Assembly: GCA_910587455.1 (NCBI GenBank) | Contig: CAJULK010000017.1 | Location: 1 to 32,112, forward strand | Source of the DNA: an uncultured Christensenellaceae bacterium | GTDB lineage: Bacteria; Bacillota; Clostridia; Christensenellales; Pumilibacteraceae | Direction: 5' to 3' | DNA: 32,112 bases | Part shown: positions 9,046-17,400 of the stretch, in pieces | Layout: each line of letters starts with the position of its first letter | Position numbering within the stretch: the stretch's first letter is position 1 | Program-made: the position numbers and the translations under genes | The notes under the pieces: generated by a model | Told to the model about the DNA's origin: nothing | Seen by the model: the letters and a program-made list of their open reading frames with translations, nothing else | The model's database searches: none

Positions 9046-11783
9046 GACCGCTTACCTCCTTTTTCCTCCGCTTTTTTCGCTCTGTGCTCGCGAACGATCT
9101 CGTGCAGCCACTTGAACTTGAACTTGCGCACGGCAATGTCGAGCAAGAACAGAACAATGACTATTATAACAAGCACGAGGGTCGGGTCGTAGACGCGGTG
9201 AAAACTCGTTACGAAGTTTTTGAACACATCCCAAGGCTGCGCCGTTTCGAGATCGGACGCCGCGCCATTGCCGTTTTGCGCGAGCAACATCATATACTCC
9301 CTGCCCGCTTCGGCGTCCGCAGCGAACGAATATTCGCGTGAATAAGAAAACGCCTTGTATACGGTCTGTCGGGAAAGCACCTCTCCGTTCGAACCGAGCC
9401 GTTCGACAATAACGCCGTATACGCCCGCGTCGAGCGTTATGAACGAACCGCGGCTGTACCCGTCGCCCGCGGACGGCGCGACCACGCTTGCAGCCGGCGC
9501 GTTCTCGTCGGACAGATTGTTTACGCTGACACGAATGGTTTCACCGTCTTTAAGATCGCTCGACGGATACAAACTGAGTTGCGTGGTATAGTTGCCCTCG
9601 TTCATTCGCACTTCTATGTCTTTGGGGCGAATGTTTTCGGTGGGGAAAATATGCGTTATGACGCTCTTAACGAACTCGCGACCCGATTCGTCTGCCAAGA
9701 AATCGTCCGACCATACCGAATTGAGGTCGCACATAAAGCTGCCTACCGTGCCTGCGCCGTACTTCCACTGCGCGTAAATAGGCACATTGTAATTGCCTTT
9801 CAGCACAAGCTCTGCGCTGTCGCGCACTTTCGTGCCGTAAAAACCTTTCAGCGTCGGCATATTCTCTTGCGAGATCACGGACGCATAATACGAGTCGGGG
9901 TCGATCGTCGGAACAAAATCGCCGTATTCGACTTCTTTGATCTCGGGTACGCGGATATCGTCTTTGAGCTGCAGCGTGAGATCGGAGACCTTGGCGTTTA
10001 TTGCTCTGCCGCCGCCCTTTGCCGCCGCTTCCTCGAGCTGTTGCATAGAATTGCCGGACGGTTCCACCGCAATGAACGAGAACGATATATCCGATTCTTT
10101 ATGGTATTTTTCGACCATATTTATATACCCGATGTCATTGCCCGTGACCGCGCCGTCGGTTATGAGCACAACGTGCATTTTTTCGATCAGACCTTCACGC
10201 TTAACGGATAAAAGATCCATGCTCGCGCGCTCTATCGACGGAGAAAATACCGTTCCGCCGCCGCCGCCGATGTTGTATATGGCGTCGAGGATCTCGTCCT
10301 GACGGGTCATCGGTATGGGCTTTATTTCTTCGGTGTACTTATCGCTGAGCGTGAGCACGCAGCAATAATCGCGTTCCGTAAGACACGTTTCGTCGCGAAC
10401 GATGCTTCGCGCGGCGTTCTTTGCCGCGGTCACTTTGCTGTTTTCCGCGCCGACCGATCCCATACTGCCCGAAACGTCGATTATTATCGCAAGCCCGAGC
10501 GGCGGAGTGTAGTCGATCGCCTGAACGGGCAACATCTGCTGATACAGCGTGCCGCCCATGTCCTTACGATTATATGCGTGCGCCGTTTCGGGATCGTCCG
10601 GTTCGCCGCCGCCGACGGTGAACAGCCCGCCGCCCACTCTGTACACGTACTCGTTGAGCAGCTTCACGAAATCGTCGGGCATGTCTTTATTGGCTATGTT
10701 GTTGAGAATGATCTCGTCATATTCGCAAAGCTCGGCAAGCGTTGTCGGAAAAATCCCGTCCTCGGCGTTCAGTACCGTTACGTCCATATCTTCGATGACG
10801 CCTTTTATATGATCGGACTGCGCCGCGCTGCTCTCGATTATGAGAACCTGATCGAATGTTTCCAAATACAGATACGAATATACGGCGTTGTTTTCCGTAA
10901 TATCGTCGCCGTCACATTCTATCTCGAACCGCATCGAGTGCAAACCTTTGCCGCTGATCTTGTGCGAAACGGTAACGTCCTGCGTAGCCGCGGTCAACGA
11001 CACTTCCAAGTCGCCCGCCTTTTCGCCGTTGTCGTAAAACGATACGACGGCTTTTTTGGGTTCGGCAACGGTGCCCGTGCTTTTTACTGTCAGCTTAATG
11101 TCGAACTCGTCGCCGTCCTCGAGATTGTATTCGGGGAACTCCGTGTCCACAATAAGCGCTTCCGATTCGGATACGAGTGTCGAGCAGCATACCGTGTCTA
11201 TACGTATGCCTTCCGCCGCGATCGACCGCACTACCGCCGAAGCGCGCGCGTCCGTTTCGATCCCGTCCGAAATGAGCACTATTTTACCCGATTCGGGATT
11301 TTCGAACAAGCCGCGCGCATAGCTGAGCGCAGCCGCAATATCGGTCGCCGATGTGTCGGGCTTGTTCGCATTTTCGTACTTGACGAAAATACTGTCGAGG
11401 TCGTTGGTCAGCGGCACGGCATACTCCTGATTGTATCCGAACGTAACTATGCCTATGCTGTACACTTTCGAATCGCTCATCGCAACGACGTCGCGCATAT
11501 AGTCGGTTTTTGCCTGTTCTTCTTCCCTTGTGCTGAACGACGCGTCCACAACGAAAAGTATCTCGTTTTCTGAATTGTAAACGTCGTAGCTGAACGACAT
11601 GCCCGAAAGCACGAAAACCGCGAGCGTCATAACTATAAGATGCAGCACCGTAGAAGTGACGCGGTTCCTGTTGCGGCGGTATTTCTTTGCTACGCGGAAG
11701 TACGGAAAAAGCCCGAGAGCGAAAGCGGGAATGAGCAGCAGTAACAACCAAGGTTGGGAAAATTCGATTTCAAAGTTAAACAT
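9042..11783 (-). CDS. Membrane protein with two VWA domains (BatA-like N-terminus)
   Basis: This is a 913-aa protein from the chosen start. Two N-terminal TM helices (about 11-29 and 44-61) resemble the BatA/aerotolerance regulator N-terminal region. A first VWA domain follows, with MIDAS motif DASFS (Asp80-Ser84). A beta-rich middle region and a segment resembling a glutamine-amidotransferase-like fold (about 325-430; EYVYRVGGGLFTVGGG) come next. A second VWA domain has a complete MIDAS DVSGS (Asp436-Ser440). A final TM helix (about 866-885) leads to a basic cytoplasmic tail. VWA domains bind protein ligands through a metal ion. The gene lies 13 nt after the BatA-like gene and overlaps the next gene by 4 nt. 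An upstream in-frame ATG at 11861 would add 26 residues inside the preceding gene. The ATG at 11783 is preferred because of its ribosome site and because the protein then begins just before TM1. Confidence 0.88.
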   Translation of the reverse strand: MFNFEIEFSQPWLLLLLIPAFALGLFPYFRVAKKYRRNRNRVTSTVLHLIVMTLAVFVLSGMSFSYDVYNSENEILFVVDASFSTREEEQAKTDYMRDVVAMSDSKVYSIGIVTFGYNQEYAVPLTNDLDSIFVKYENANKPDTSATDIAAALSYARGLFENPESGKIVLISDGIETDARASAVVRSIAAEGIRIDTVCCSTLVSESEALIVDTEFPEYNLEDGDEFDIKLTVKSTGTVAEPKKAVVSFYDNGEKAGDLEVSLTAATQDVTVSHKISGKGLHSMRFEIECDGDDITENNAVYSYLYLETFDQVLIIESSAAQSDHIKGVIEDMDVTVLNAEDGIFPTTLAELCEYDEIILNNIANKDMPDDFVKLLNEYVYRVGGGLFTVGGGEPDDPETAHAYNRKDMGGTLYQQMLPVQAIDYTPPLGLAIIIDVSGSMGSVGAENSKVTAAKNAARSIVRDETCLTERDYCCVLTLSDKYTEEIKPIPMTRQDEILDAIYNIGGGGGTVFSPSIERASMDLLSVKREGLIEKMHVVLITDGAVTGNDIGYINMVEKYHKESDISFSFIAVEPSGNSMQQLEEAAAKGGGRAINAKVSDLTLQLKDDIRVPEIKEVEYGDFVPTIDPDSYYASVISQENMPTLKGFYGTKVRDSAELVLKGNYNVPIYAQWKYGAGTVGSFMCDLNSVWSDDFLADESGREFVKSVITHIFPTENIRPKDIEVRMNEGNYTTQLSLYPSSDLKDGETIRVSVNNLSDENAPAASVVAPSAGDGYSRGSFITLDAGVYGVIVERLGSNGEVLSRQTVYKAFSYSREYSFAADAEAGREYMMLLAQNGNGAASDLETAQPWDVFKNFVTSFHRVYDPTLVLVIIVIVLFLLDIAVRKFKFKWLHEIVREHRAKKAEEKGGKRS

Positions 11784-11790
11784 GCCCGAT

Positions 11791-11797
11791 CCTCCCT
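11791..11797 (-). promoter_or_regulatory. Ribosome binding site that fixes the start of the two-VWA gene
   Basis: On the minus strand AGGGAGG lies 7 nt before the ATG at 11783 and overlaps the last base of the upstream TAA stop. No comparable site precedes the longer in-frame start at 11861. Confidence 0.8.
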
Positions 11798-13746
11798 TAT
11801 ATTCCGCTGCGCGATTGCAGCCACCATTCGAGAAGCAGAACGGCGACCATAACCGCGGCAAAATAGATTACGAGAAACTCGTACGTCCTATCCGGCTTGT
11901 CTTCGACGGTAGGGTCGAGCATTACGTCGTCTTTTCTGTATATATTGCTCTGCGAAGAGTCTATACGCGCATAGAACTGTTCGGTAAGCGTAACGCCGTT
12001 CATAAGCTGCTGACTCACCATGTACGTACCGAACCCGTCTACGGTAAGCTCGGACGGGAACGTATCGAAAACTTTTTCGTTATCGTCGGGATCGATCACC
12101 GTAAGCTCCTCGCCGCGCGCATTCAGCTTTACGCTGTCGTAAATATTGTATACGTCGTCGTCGAATGCCGCAGGCAACCAATAATCGAAAAAGTTGTACA
12201 GCATCATCGGGAAATACATGGATATGGACATATTGGACATCTTAAAGTCGATGCTCATTACCGCGATCTTCGTGTCAGGCTCGTCTTTAATGAAAAATAC
12301 GGGATTCCCTTCGTAATACATGAGCACTTCATAGCCGTCGTCGAGCGAATTTTCGTCGATCTGCGTATAGCTCGTCACGCGGAACGCCGACGCGTCTATA
12401 AAATTCATTATGGGGTGCTCTTTGCCCGCGGCAAGCGCCGCACCGTCGCCCGACCAATTGGGGATGTGGACATCGTTTCGCGTGATAGTAAAGCCCGCGC
12501 CCGCCGCTTTGTCCGGATCGACCATGAACACTATTCCGTCGGTCGGCAGTTTGTTAGGCATTACGTGCTCGAATATATACAAGTCGAACTTACCCTCTTC
12601 GCTGTCGAAATCGGGGAACGAATTGTCGAACTCTTTGACTTCTATGTTCCATCTGTCGCGCATTGTTCCCACTGTCTGAAGCAGCACCGTGCCCAAAAAG
12701 TTGTTGGGATTGTCGCTGCAATACGCCATTTTGACGGTCGGCTTGTTCCCGCCGAAAAGATAATATTCGTTATCGTAAATATAGTTGTCCGGTTCATCGA
12801 TATGTATATATATCTGATCGTACGAATAAATGCGCCGATCGTCCGAAAGCACGACGGGGGTCGCGTTGTCGCCCCACACGCGGTCGGGATCGGTCGTATA
12901 CACAACCTTAAACGTTTCGTCGTCCGAGCAGTACAAGTCGGCAATGGGCAGCGTCGTAACGCCCGTCGTGCCGTTTGCGCCCGATATCTCGCACAATACG
13001 TCGAGCGCTTTGTCTGCGCCGTAACTCGCGACCTCTACCGTAATCGTATAGAACCCGTTTTCGAGCTCGGCGGTCACGTCCAAAATTGCGGCGTTCCACT
13101 CGCCCTCTTTACTTACGTTGTTCACCTTGACGCGCTTGTTGGCGGCGACGTAATCGGTGCCGGTAAGAAGTATAACTTCAGAATCGGAATTAAATTCGAG
13201 CGTTTCTTCGGCAAGCGCGAATGCGCCAGTCATATCCGCCTTGCCGTATGTACATTCGAGCGCTTTTATCTGTTCGAGCACTCCGCTTTCGTCTTGTTTA
13301 ACCGCACGCTGCGCAACGTACGTCGCTTCGCGCCCCGCAATAATGACTGTGACTGCGCTGTTTTTATCAAACGCCGCCTGCGCTATCTCGGCGGCTTGCG
13401 TTTTTGCGCGGGCGAAACGCGTTTCTCCGTCCGATTCGGCAAGCATGCTCGCAGACGCGTCTATGACCACTATCTTTTCGTTATAGTCGGTCGGATATTC
13501 GGTAACGTTTGCGGGATCGGAAAGTATGATCGCCGCCATCGTCAGTATGATTATCTGACACAGGATGATAAGCAGGTTCCGAAGTTTGCTTATGGGAACG
13601 CGCTTCCTCTTGTATTTAAGACTCAGTTTCCATATGTACGTGCTGGAAATAAGTTTCTGTTGATAGTTGGGTTTGAGAATGTATATCAGAAGCAAAACCG
13701 CCAATGAAATCAATCCCAAAAGTCCCAAAGGGAGTAATAAGCTCAT
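11797..13746 (-). CDS. BatA-like VWA membrane protein
   Basis: This 649-aa protein has the BatA layout. TM1 is at about 4-24 and ends in YILKP, TM2 is at about 55-76, and an extracytoplasmic VWA domain has MIDAS DASAS (Asp96-Ser100). A long beta-rich region follows, then a single C-terminal TM helix (about 622-644). BatA-like proteins co-occur with MoxR ATPases and DUF58 proteins and are thought to recognise or assemble envelope complexes. The ATG at 13746 overlaps the upstream DUF58 stop in an ATGA arrangement, so translation is coupled. It is longer than classical BatA (about 330 aa) because of the extra region after the VWA domain. Its specific partner is unknown. Confidence 0.88.
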   Translation of the reverse strand: MSLLLPLGLLGLISLAVLLLIYILKPNYQQKLISSTYIWKLSLKYKRKRVPISKLRNLLIILCQIIILTMAAIILSDPANVTEYPTDYNEKIVVIDASASMLAESDGETRFARAKTQAAEIAQAAFDKNSAVTVIIAGREATYVAQRAVKQDESGVLEQIKALECTYGKADMTGAFALAEETLEFNSDSEVILLTGTDYVAANKRVKVNNVSKEGEWNAAILDVTAELENGFYTITVEVASYGADKALDVLCEISGANGTTGVTTLPIADLYCSDDETFKVVYTTDPDRVWGDNATPVVLSDDRRIYSYDQIYIHIDEPDNYIYDNEYYLFGGNKPTVKMAYCSDNPNNFLGTVLLQTVGTMRDRWNIEVKEFDNSFPDFDSEEGKFDLYIFEHVMPNKLPTDGIVFMVDPDKAAGAGFTITRNDVHIPNWSGDGAALAAGKEHPIMNFIDASAFRVTSYTQIDENSLDDGYEVLMYYEGNPVFFIKDEPDTKIAVMSIDFKMSNMSISMYFPMMLYNFFDYWLPAAFDDDVYNIYDSVKLNARGEELTVIDPDDNEKVFDTFPSELTVDGFGTYMVSQQLMNGVTLTEQFYARIDSSQSNIYRKDDVMLDPTVEDKPDRTYEFLVIYFAAVMVAVLLLEWWLQSRSGI

Positions 13747-14642
13747 TCCATGATCCCTGCTTTGAGTAGTTTACCGAAAATCTCTTTTTCTATCGGCATG
13801 TCGCTCACCGATGTTACAAAGTCCACGCCGCGCGACGCGCAAAACGATTTGATTTCGGCTTTGAAGTCGTTTAGCGCTTCTTCGTATGCGAGCTGCATGG
13901 CACGCGTGATACGAAGTTTCATGTTTTTACCGTCGGTAATGTCCGCCGCTTCCGAATCGACAAGATTGATCCTGCCGTAATACGTCGGGTCCACCTCGTC
14001 ACGCGAAAGCACCTGAACAAGGAGTATCTGCCGCTTCTTGTAGCACAGATAGTCGATGGCTTTGCGCCAATCGCTGTTTGTAAAAAAGTCGGATATGATT
14101 ATCGTAAGTCCGTCGTTGTTGCCTACGTCGTTGCAACCGACTATCGCCTTTTCGAGATCGACGTCGCCGTCGAACTCGATCTTCTCGAGATCGCCTATTA
14201 CGCGAAAAAAATTGGTTTTGCCCACTATCGTTCCGAACGGATCCTCGACTTTATCGTCTTTCATCAGTTTGAACGACAGTTTGTCCATATTGTGAATGGA
14301 CAAAAAACCAAGCGCCGCAGCAAACCCTATTGCATATGCGGCCTTGGTCGCGTTTGTTTTTCCGATCGAAGCCGAGCAGTCGAGAAAAATCTGCGTATGC
14401 ATTTGCCGCTCGTCGGTAAACAGTTTCAAAAAATATTTTTCGAAACGGCTGTACAGATTCCAGTCGATACGCCGTATATCGTCGCCCAACATGTATTCGC
14501 GGTAATCGGCAAACTCGACCGTCTGACCGTACGTCTTTACGAGATGCTTACCCCCGAAAAAACCCGCGAGGCTGGAACGCAGATTGAGCGCAGAAGTCTC
14601 CAGACGACTGAAAAACCCGTCGTTTAGAAAAGGGACTTTCAT
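13743..14642 (-). CDS. DUF58 (VWA-like) protein
   Basis: This 299-aa protein carries the hallmark DUF58 block FADYREYMLGDDIRRIDWN (residues 44-62). It is followed by a VWA-like metal site DCSAS (Asp88-Ser92). There is no signal peptide or TM segment, so it is probably cytoplasmic, next to the MoxR ATPase. DUF58 proteins almost always sit beside MoxR and are thought to link the ATPase to membrane VWA partners. Its ATG overlaps the MoxR stop by 1 nt (TAATG), and its TGA overlaps the next ATG by 4 nt. This tight coupling suggests fixed stoichiometry. Confidence 0.93.
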   Translation of the reverse strand: MKVPFLNDGFFSRLETSALNLRSSLAGFFGGKHLVKTYGQTVEFADYREYMLGDDIRRIDWNLYSRFEKYFLKLFTDERQMHTQIFLDCSASIGKTNATKAAYAIGFAAALGFLSIHNMDKLSFKLMKDDKVEDPFGTIVGKTNFFRVIGDLEKIEFDGDVDLEKAIVGCNDVGNNDGLTIIISDFFTNSDWRKAIDYLCYKKRQILLVQVLSRDEVDPTYYGRINLVDSEAADITDGKNMKLRITRAMQLAYEEALNDFKAEIKSFCASRGVDFVTSVSDMPIEKEIFGKLLKAGIME

Positions 14643-15949
14643 TATTTTTTACCTTTGCGCCCCGTTTTCGGTTTGCTTTCTTCCGCCGCCTGCCCTTCCG
14701 TTTCGGCTGCCGACTCGACGGCAGGCTCTTGTTCGGCGGCTTGTTGCATAGCATCGTCGGTACGGACTTCCGCAGCAGCTTCCGCTTCCGCAGACGTATC
14801 CGTTTTGACTTCTTCGGGTTCTGCGGACTTGTTCTTTTTGTCCTTGCGCCACTTGAACTTCTTTTTCTTGCCGTCCTCATCGGCGTCGCTTTCCGCAGAA
14901 GAAACGGTCGGCGTTTCTTCCGTCGAAAGGACGTATTCGGTAACGCCTTGCGCGGGCGTAAGTTTATACCGCTTGCCTACCTCGGCGATTATCATCTTAA
15001 CGACGTCGTCGGCGGAGATACGCTCGGATATCGCCTCGAAATTCATCTTCATGCGGTGACGCAGAACGGAAACGGCAAGCTCGTTCACGTCGCTGTAAGC
15101 TACGTTGAACCTACCTTTCATAAGCGCCTTGACCTTTGCCGCCGATATGAGTGCCTGTCCGGCACGCGGGCTTGCGCCCAAGCGTACATACTTTTTGGCG
15201 GCTTCGGACGCGCACTCGCCCGTAGGATGCGTCGCGGCGCAAAGCGTCATGGCGTATCTCATTACATCGTCGGCAACGGGAATACCGTTTGCCGTCTTGC
15301 GCATTTCGAGAAGCTGAGCGCCCGAGCAAACAGGTTCCGCAACCTCTGCCATTGTCGCCTGAGTCATGTTTACTATCTGCATAAGCTCGTCGAGACCGGG
15401 GTTGGGCACTATGAGCTTGAACATAAAACGGTCCATCTGCGCTTCGGGAAGCGGATATGTACCGTCTTGTTCGATAGGGTTCTGCGTGGCGAGAACGAAA
15501 AACGGCTCGTTCATCTTGCGCGAAACGCCCATGACCGTGACCGTATGCTCCTGCATCGCCTCGAGAAGCGCCGACTGCGTTTTGGGCGTAGCACGGTTGA
15601 TCTCGTCCGCAAGGATAATATTGCTGAACACGGGACCGGGCTGAAATTCGAATTTGGAGTTGCCGTGTTCGTCCTTGACTATTATGTTGGTACCGGTCAC
15701 ATCCGCCGGCATAAGGTCGGGCGTAAACTGTATACGCGAAAACGGCATGTTAAACACGCGGCCGAGGCTTCGGACAAGACGGGTCTTTCCTACGCCGGGC
15801 ACGCCTTCGAGCAGGACGTTACCGCCTGCTATCATTGCTATTACGGTGCCTTCGACGACCTCGGTCTGCCCTATAACGTCACGCCTGAGCTGAGTGAAAA
15901 TATCGTCGCACAGTTTTCCGAATTCGAGAACGTTCTTCTCTGTTACCAT
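14642..15949 (-). CDS. MoxR-family AAA+ ATPase with long charged C-terminal tail
   Basis: This is a 435-aa protein from the chosen start. It has Walker A GVPGVGKT (49-56), Walker B IILADE (111-116) and the conserved MoxR block ATQNPIEQDGTYPLPEAQMDRF spanning residues 154-175. A helical lid domain extends to about residue 325. MoxR ATPases act as chaperones that insert cofactors into, or assemble, partner complexes, usually with VWA proteins, and the next three genes encode such partners. The family is usually about 310-330 aa. Here about 100 extra residues form a low-complexity tail rich in Glu, Ala, Lys and Ser. An in-frame ATG at 16000 would add 17 residues. The ATG at 15949 is preferred because GGAGG (15963-15967) precedes it, although at 13 nt the spacing is long, and because homologues begin near here. 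Confidence 0.92.
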   Translation of the reverse strand: MVTEKNVLEFGKLCDDIFTQLRRDVIGQTEVVEGTVIAMIAGGNVLLEGVPGVGKTRLVRSLGRVFNMPFSRIQFTPDLMPADVTGTNIIVKDEHGNSKFEFQPGPVFSNIILADEINRATPKTQSALLEAMQEHTVTVMGVSRKMNEPFFVLATQNPIEQDGTYPLPEAQMDRFMFKLIVPNPGLDELMQIVNMTQATMAEVAEPVCSGAQLLEMRKTANGIPVADDVMRYAMTLCAATHPTGECASEAAKKYVRLGASPRAGQALISAAKVKALMKGRFNVAYSDVNELAVSVLRHRMKMNFEAISERISADDVVKMIIAEVGKRYKLTPAQGVTEYVLSTEETPTVSSAESDADEDGKKKKFKWRKDKKNKSAEPEEVKTDTSAEAEAAAEVRTDDAMQQAAEQEPAVESAAETEGQAAEESKPKTGRKGKK

Positions 15950-16016
15950 GGTATGAGTGAAACCTCCATATTTGCGTTTGGAACACGTCAACGGGAGCAC
16001 GCAGGTCGAGAATTCG

Positions 16017-16033
16017 TTTCGGAAATTCCGAAA
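16017..16033. repeat. Perfect 8+1+8 palindrome in the moxR leader
   Basis: TTTCGGAA (16017-16024) and TTCCGAAA (16026-16033) surround a single A. The palindrome lies in the 123-nt gap between the first operon gene and moxR. It could be a protein-binding operator or, in RNA, a hairpin of about 7 bp. No promoter with good boxes was found in the gap. Confidence 0.55.
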
Positions 16034-16065
16034 AGGGTGCAGAAGTAAACGGGTGCCAAGACCGA

Positions 16066-16090
16066 TACGGCATTACAGTATAATGCCGTA
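16066..16090 (-). other. Perfect 10-bp hairpin over the stop codon of the first operon gene
   Basis: TACGGCATTA (16066-16075) pairs perfectly with TAATGCCGTA (16081-16090) across a 5-nt loop. The TAA stop of the three-TM protein gene (16075-16073) lies in one arm. No T-run follows on the minus strand, so simple termination is unlikely. mRNA processing, stabilisation or partial attenuation before moxR are possible. Confidence 0.65.
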
Positions 16091-17221
16091 ATAGTCCTTA
16101 ATGATTTTTTTGTAAGCCTCGGGTATTTCTCCGCCCTCTGCCATGATCCTGAGCGCTTCCTGCAGATATTCTTCGGCGCGCGCATGGTAGTCCTGCTGTC
16201 CGTCTATGACCATATCCTTATCGGTATCATTGCTTCCGCCTGCGGAATCGTCGTCTTGGGGATCGCCGGAGCTGCCGTTTTCACTGCTCGAACCGCCTTC
16301 GCTTTGATCCTTGGAGTCGTTCGGGGCGTCGGAAGGAGCGTCGTTCTCATCTTCGTTACTGTCGGACGGATCGCCATCGGACGAATCGGGATCGCCGTCG
16401 GGAATCATCACGAAGTACGCGGTGTGCGTTATAACGATGTATCCGTCTTCGTTGATCTCGGTGTTGGTCGAATCGACGGTCACGTCCGCATCGCAACGAT
16501 ACGGATCGGTTTGACTCTCGTCGAGATCCCAGCACACGAATACCCAATCGTCGTCCGCGACCGCCACAACGGGCGTGGCGCTGCCGCCGATCACTACGAG
16601 CTGATCGTCTACGCCGTCGATCATGCCGCCCTCGTCCTCGACAAGCGTCTGACCGTCGATCGTGCCGACTACTTTGTAAACCACAGAACAGAACTTCTCG
16701 TTGTCGGGCGTTGTTATTCCGCTTATTATCTTGTTGCCGTCGTCGATGACGCCGCTTTCCGCAAGCGCATTGACGGTGATCATGCTTCCGCTGAATACGA
16801 ACGTGAGCGCAAGCGGAATGATCGCGAGAAGAGGGAGCGCGAGCGGCATAGACAGTTTTGTTTTGAGCGCGCTTTCCGCGTCCGCTTTCTGACGTTTTAC
16901 GATGTACGAATCGTTGCCGCTTTCGCCGAATTCGGTCATGGTGATCATGCGTTCTTCGAGTCCCAAGCGATCGAGCCGACGCGCGATATCGCGATCGTTC
17001 GGGCGGTACTTAAAGAAGTAGAACATGGGCGTAAGCGCGACGAGCAGGAACAACAGCGTGCCTACGGCATACCAAGTTCCGCCGACGGGCGCGAGCCATA
17101 ACGCGAGCGCGAGAACCGCCGATACGGAAAAAGCTATTATCGCGCTCATCATCAGCGAACGCAATACCGCTTCAACGATAAGTTTCTTTCTGTATTTGTC
17201 GAATAACTTATTCTTTCCCAT
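16073..17221 (-). CDS. Three-TM membrane protein with acidic extracellular linker (DUF4175-like N-terminus)
   Basis: This 382-aa protein has predicted TM helices at about 20-43, 50-70 and 126-146. Between TM2 and TM3 lies a short helical segment, RRLDRLGLEERMITMTEF, of the kind seen before the MoxR gene in related operons and in DUF4175-like proteins. A beta-rich region (about 165-265) follows, then an Asp/Ser/Gly-rich linker (about 270-340) and a conserved-looking C-terminal helix ending in IIKDYYGIIL. It is the first gene of the MoxR/VWA operon, with GGGAGG 6 nt before the ATG. The role is unknown; membrane scaffold for the complex is inference. The acidic linker is unusual and could bind cations or span the cell wall. 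Confidence 0.82.
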   Translation of the reverse strand: MGKNKLFDKYRKKLIVEAVLRSLMMSAIIAFSVSAVLALALWLAPVGGTWYAVGTLLFLLVALTPMFYFFKYRPNDRDIARRLDRLGLEERMITMTEFGESGNDSYIVKRQKADAESALKTKLSMPLALPLLAIIPLALTFVFSGSMITVNALAESGVIDDGNKIISGITTPDNEKFCSVVYKVVGTIDGQTLVEDEGGMIDGVDDQLVVIGGSATPVVAVADDDWVFVCWDLDESQTDPYRCDADVTVDSTNTEINEDGYIVITHTAYFVMIPDGDPDSSDGDPSDSNEDENDAPSDAPNDSKDQSEGGSSSENGSSGDPQDDDSAGGSNDTDKDMVIDGQQDYHARAEEYLQEALRIMAEGGEIPEAYKKIIKDYYGIIL

Positions 17222-17264
17222 GGTTTACCTCCCGGAAAAATGCGTTACGAACTAAATTGCGGAT

Positions 17265-17311
17265 AAAATAAAAAAGGCAACACAAAACGTATTTGCGACA
17301 CCTTTGTCACC
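17265..17311 (-). terminator. Terminator-like hairpin in the leader of the MoxR/VWA operon
   Basis: On the minus strand GGTGACA (17311-17305) can pair with TGTTGCC (17282-17276), using two G-U pairs. The run TTTTTTATTTT (17275-17265) follows directly. It lies a few nt after the predicted transcription start (about 17316) and 43 nt before the first ATG. A competing small stem GACA/TGTC (17308-17305 with 17300-17297) uses the same 5' arm. This layout suggests transcription attenuation. Stem strength was judged by eye only. Confidence 0.4.
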
Positions 17312-17322
17312 TTATTGGATAA

Positions 17323-17351
17323 ATTTTATCATACGTATCGTTATTTGTCAA
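17323..17351 (-). promoter_or_regulatory. SigA promoter of the MoxR/VWA/lipoprotein operon
   Basis: On the minus strand a consensus TTGACA (17351-17346) is followed by a 17-nt spacer and TAAAAT (17328-17323), with a TG one base upstream of the -10 (extended -10). Transcription should start near 17316, giving a leader of about 95 nt. Confidence 0.87.
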
Positions 17352-17400
17352 GCATTTTATTATTCTATTTTATTCCGCAGCCCTTCGGAAAGTACATATT

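Noticed and set aside
17373..17390. Hairpin TTCCG/CGGAA as terminator of the glycosyltransferase gene
   Set aside because: The stem is only 5 bp and on the minus strand it is followed by TAAAATAG rather than a T-run.
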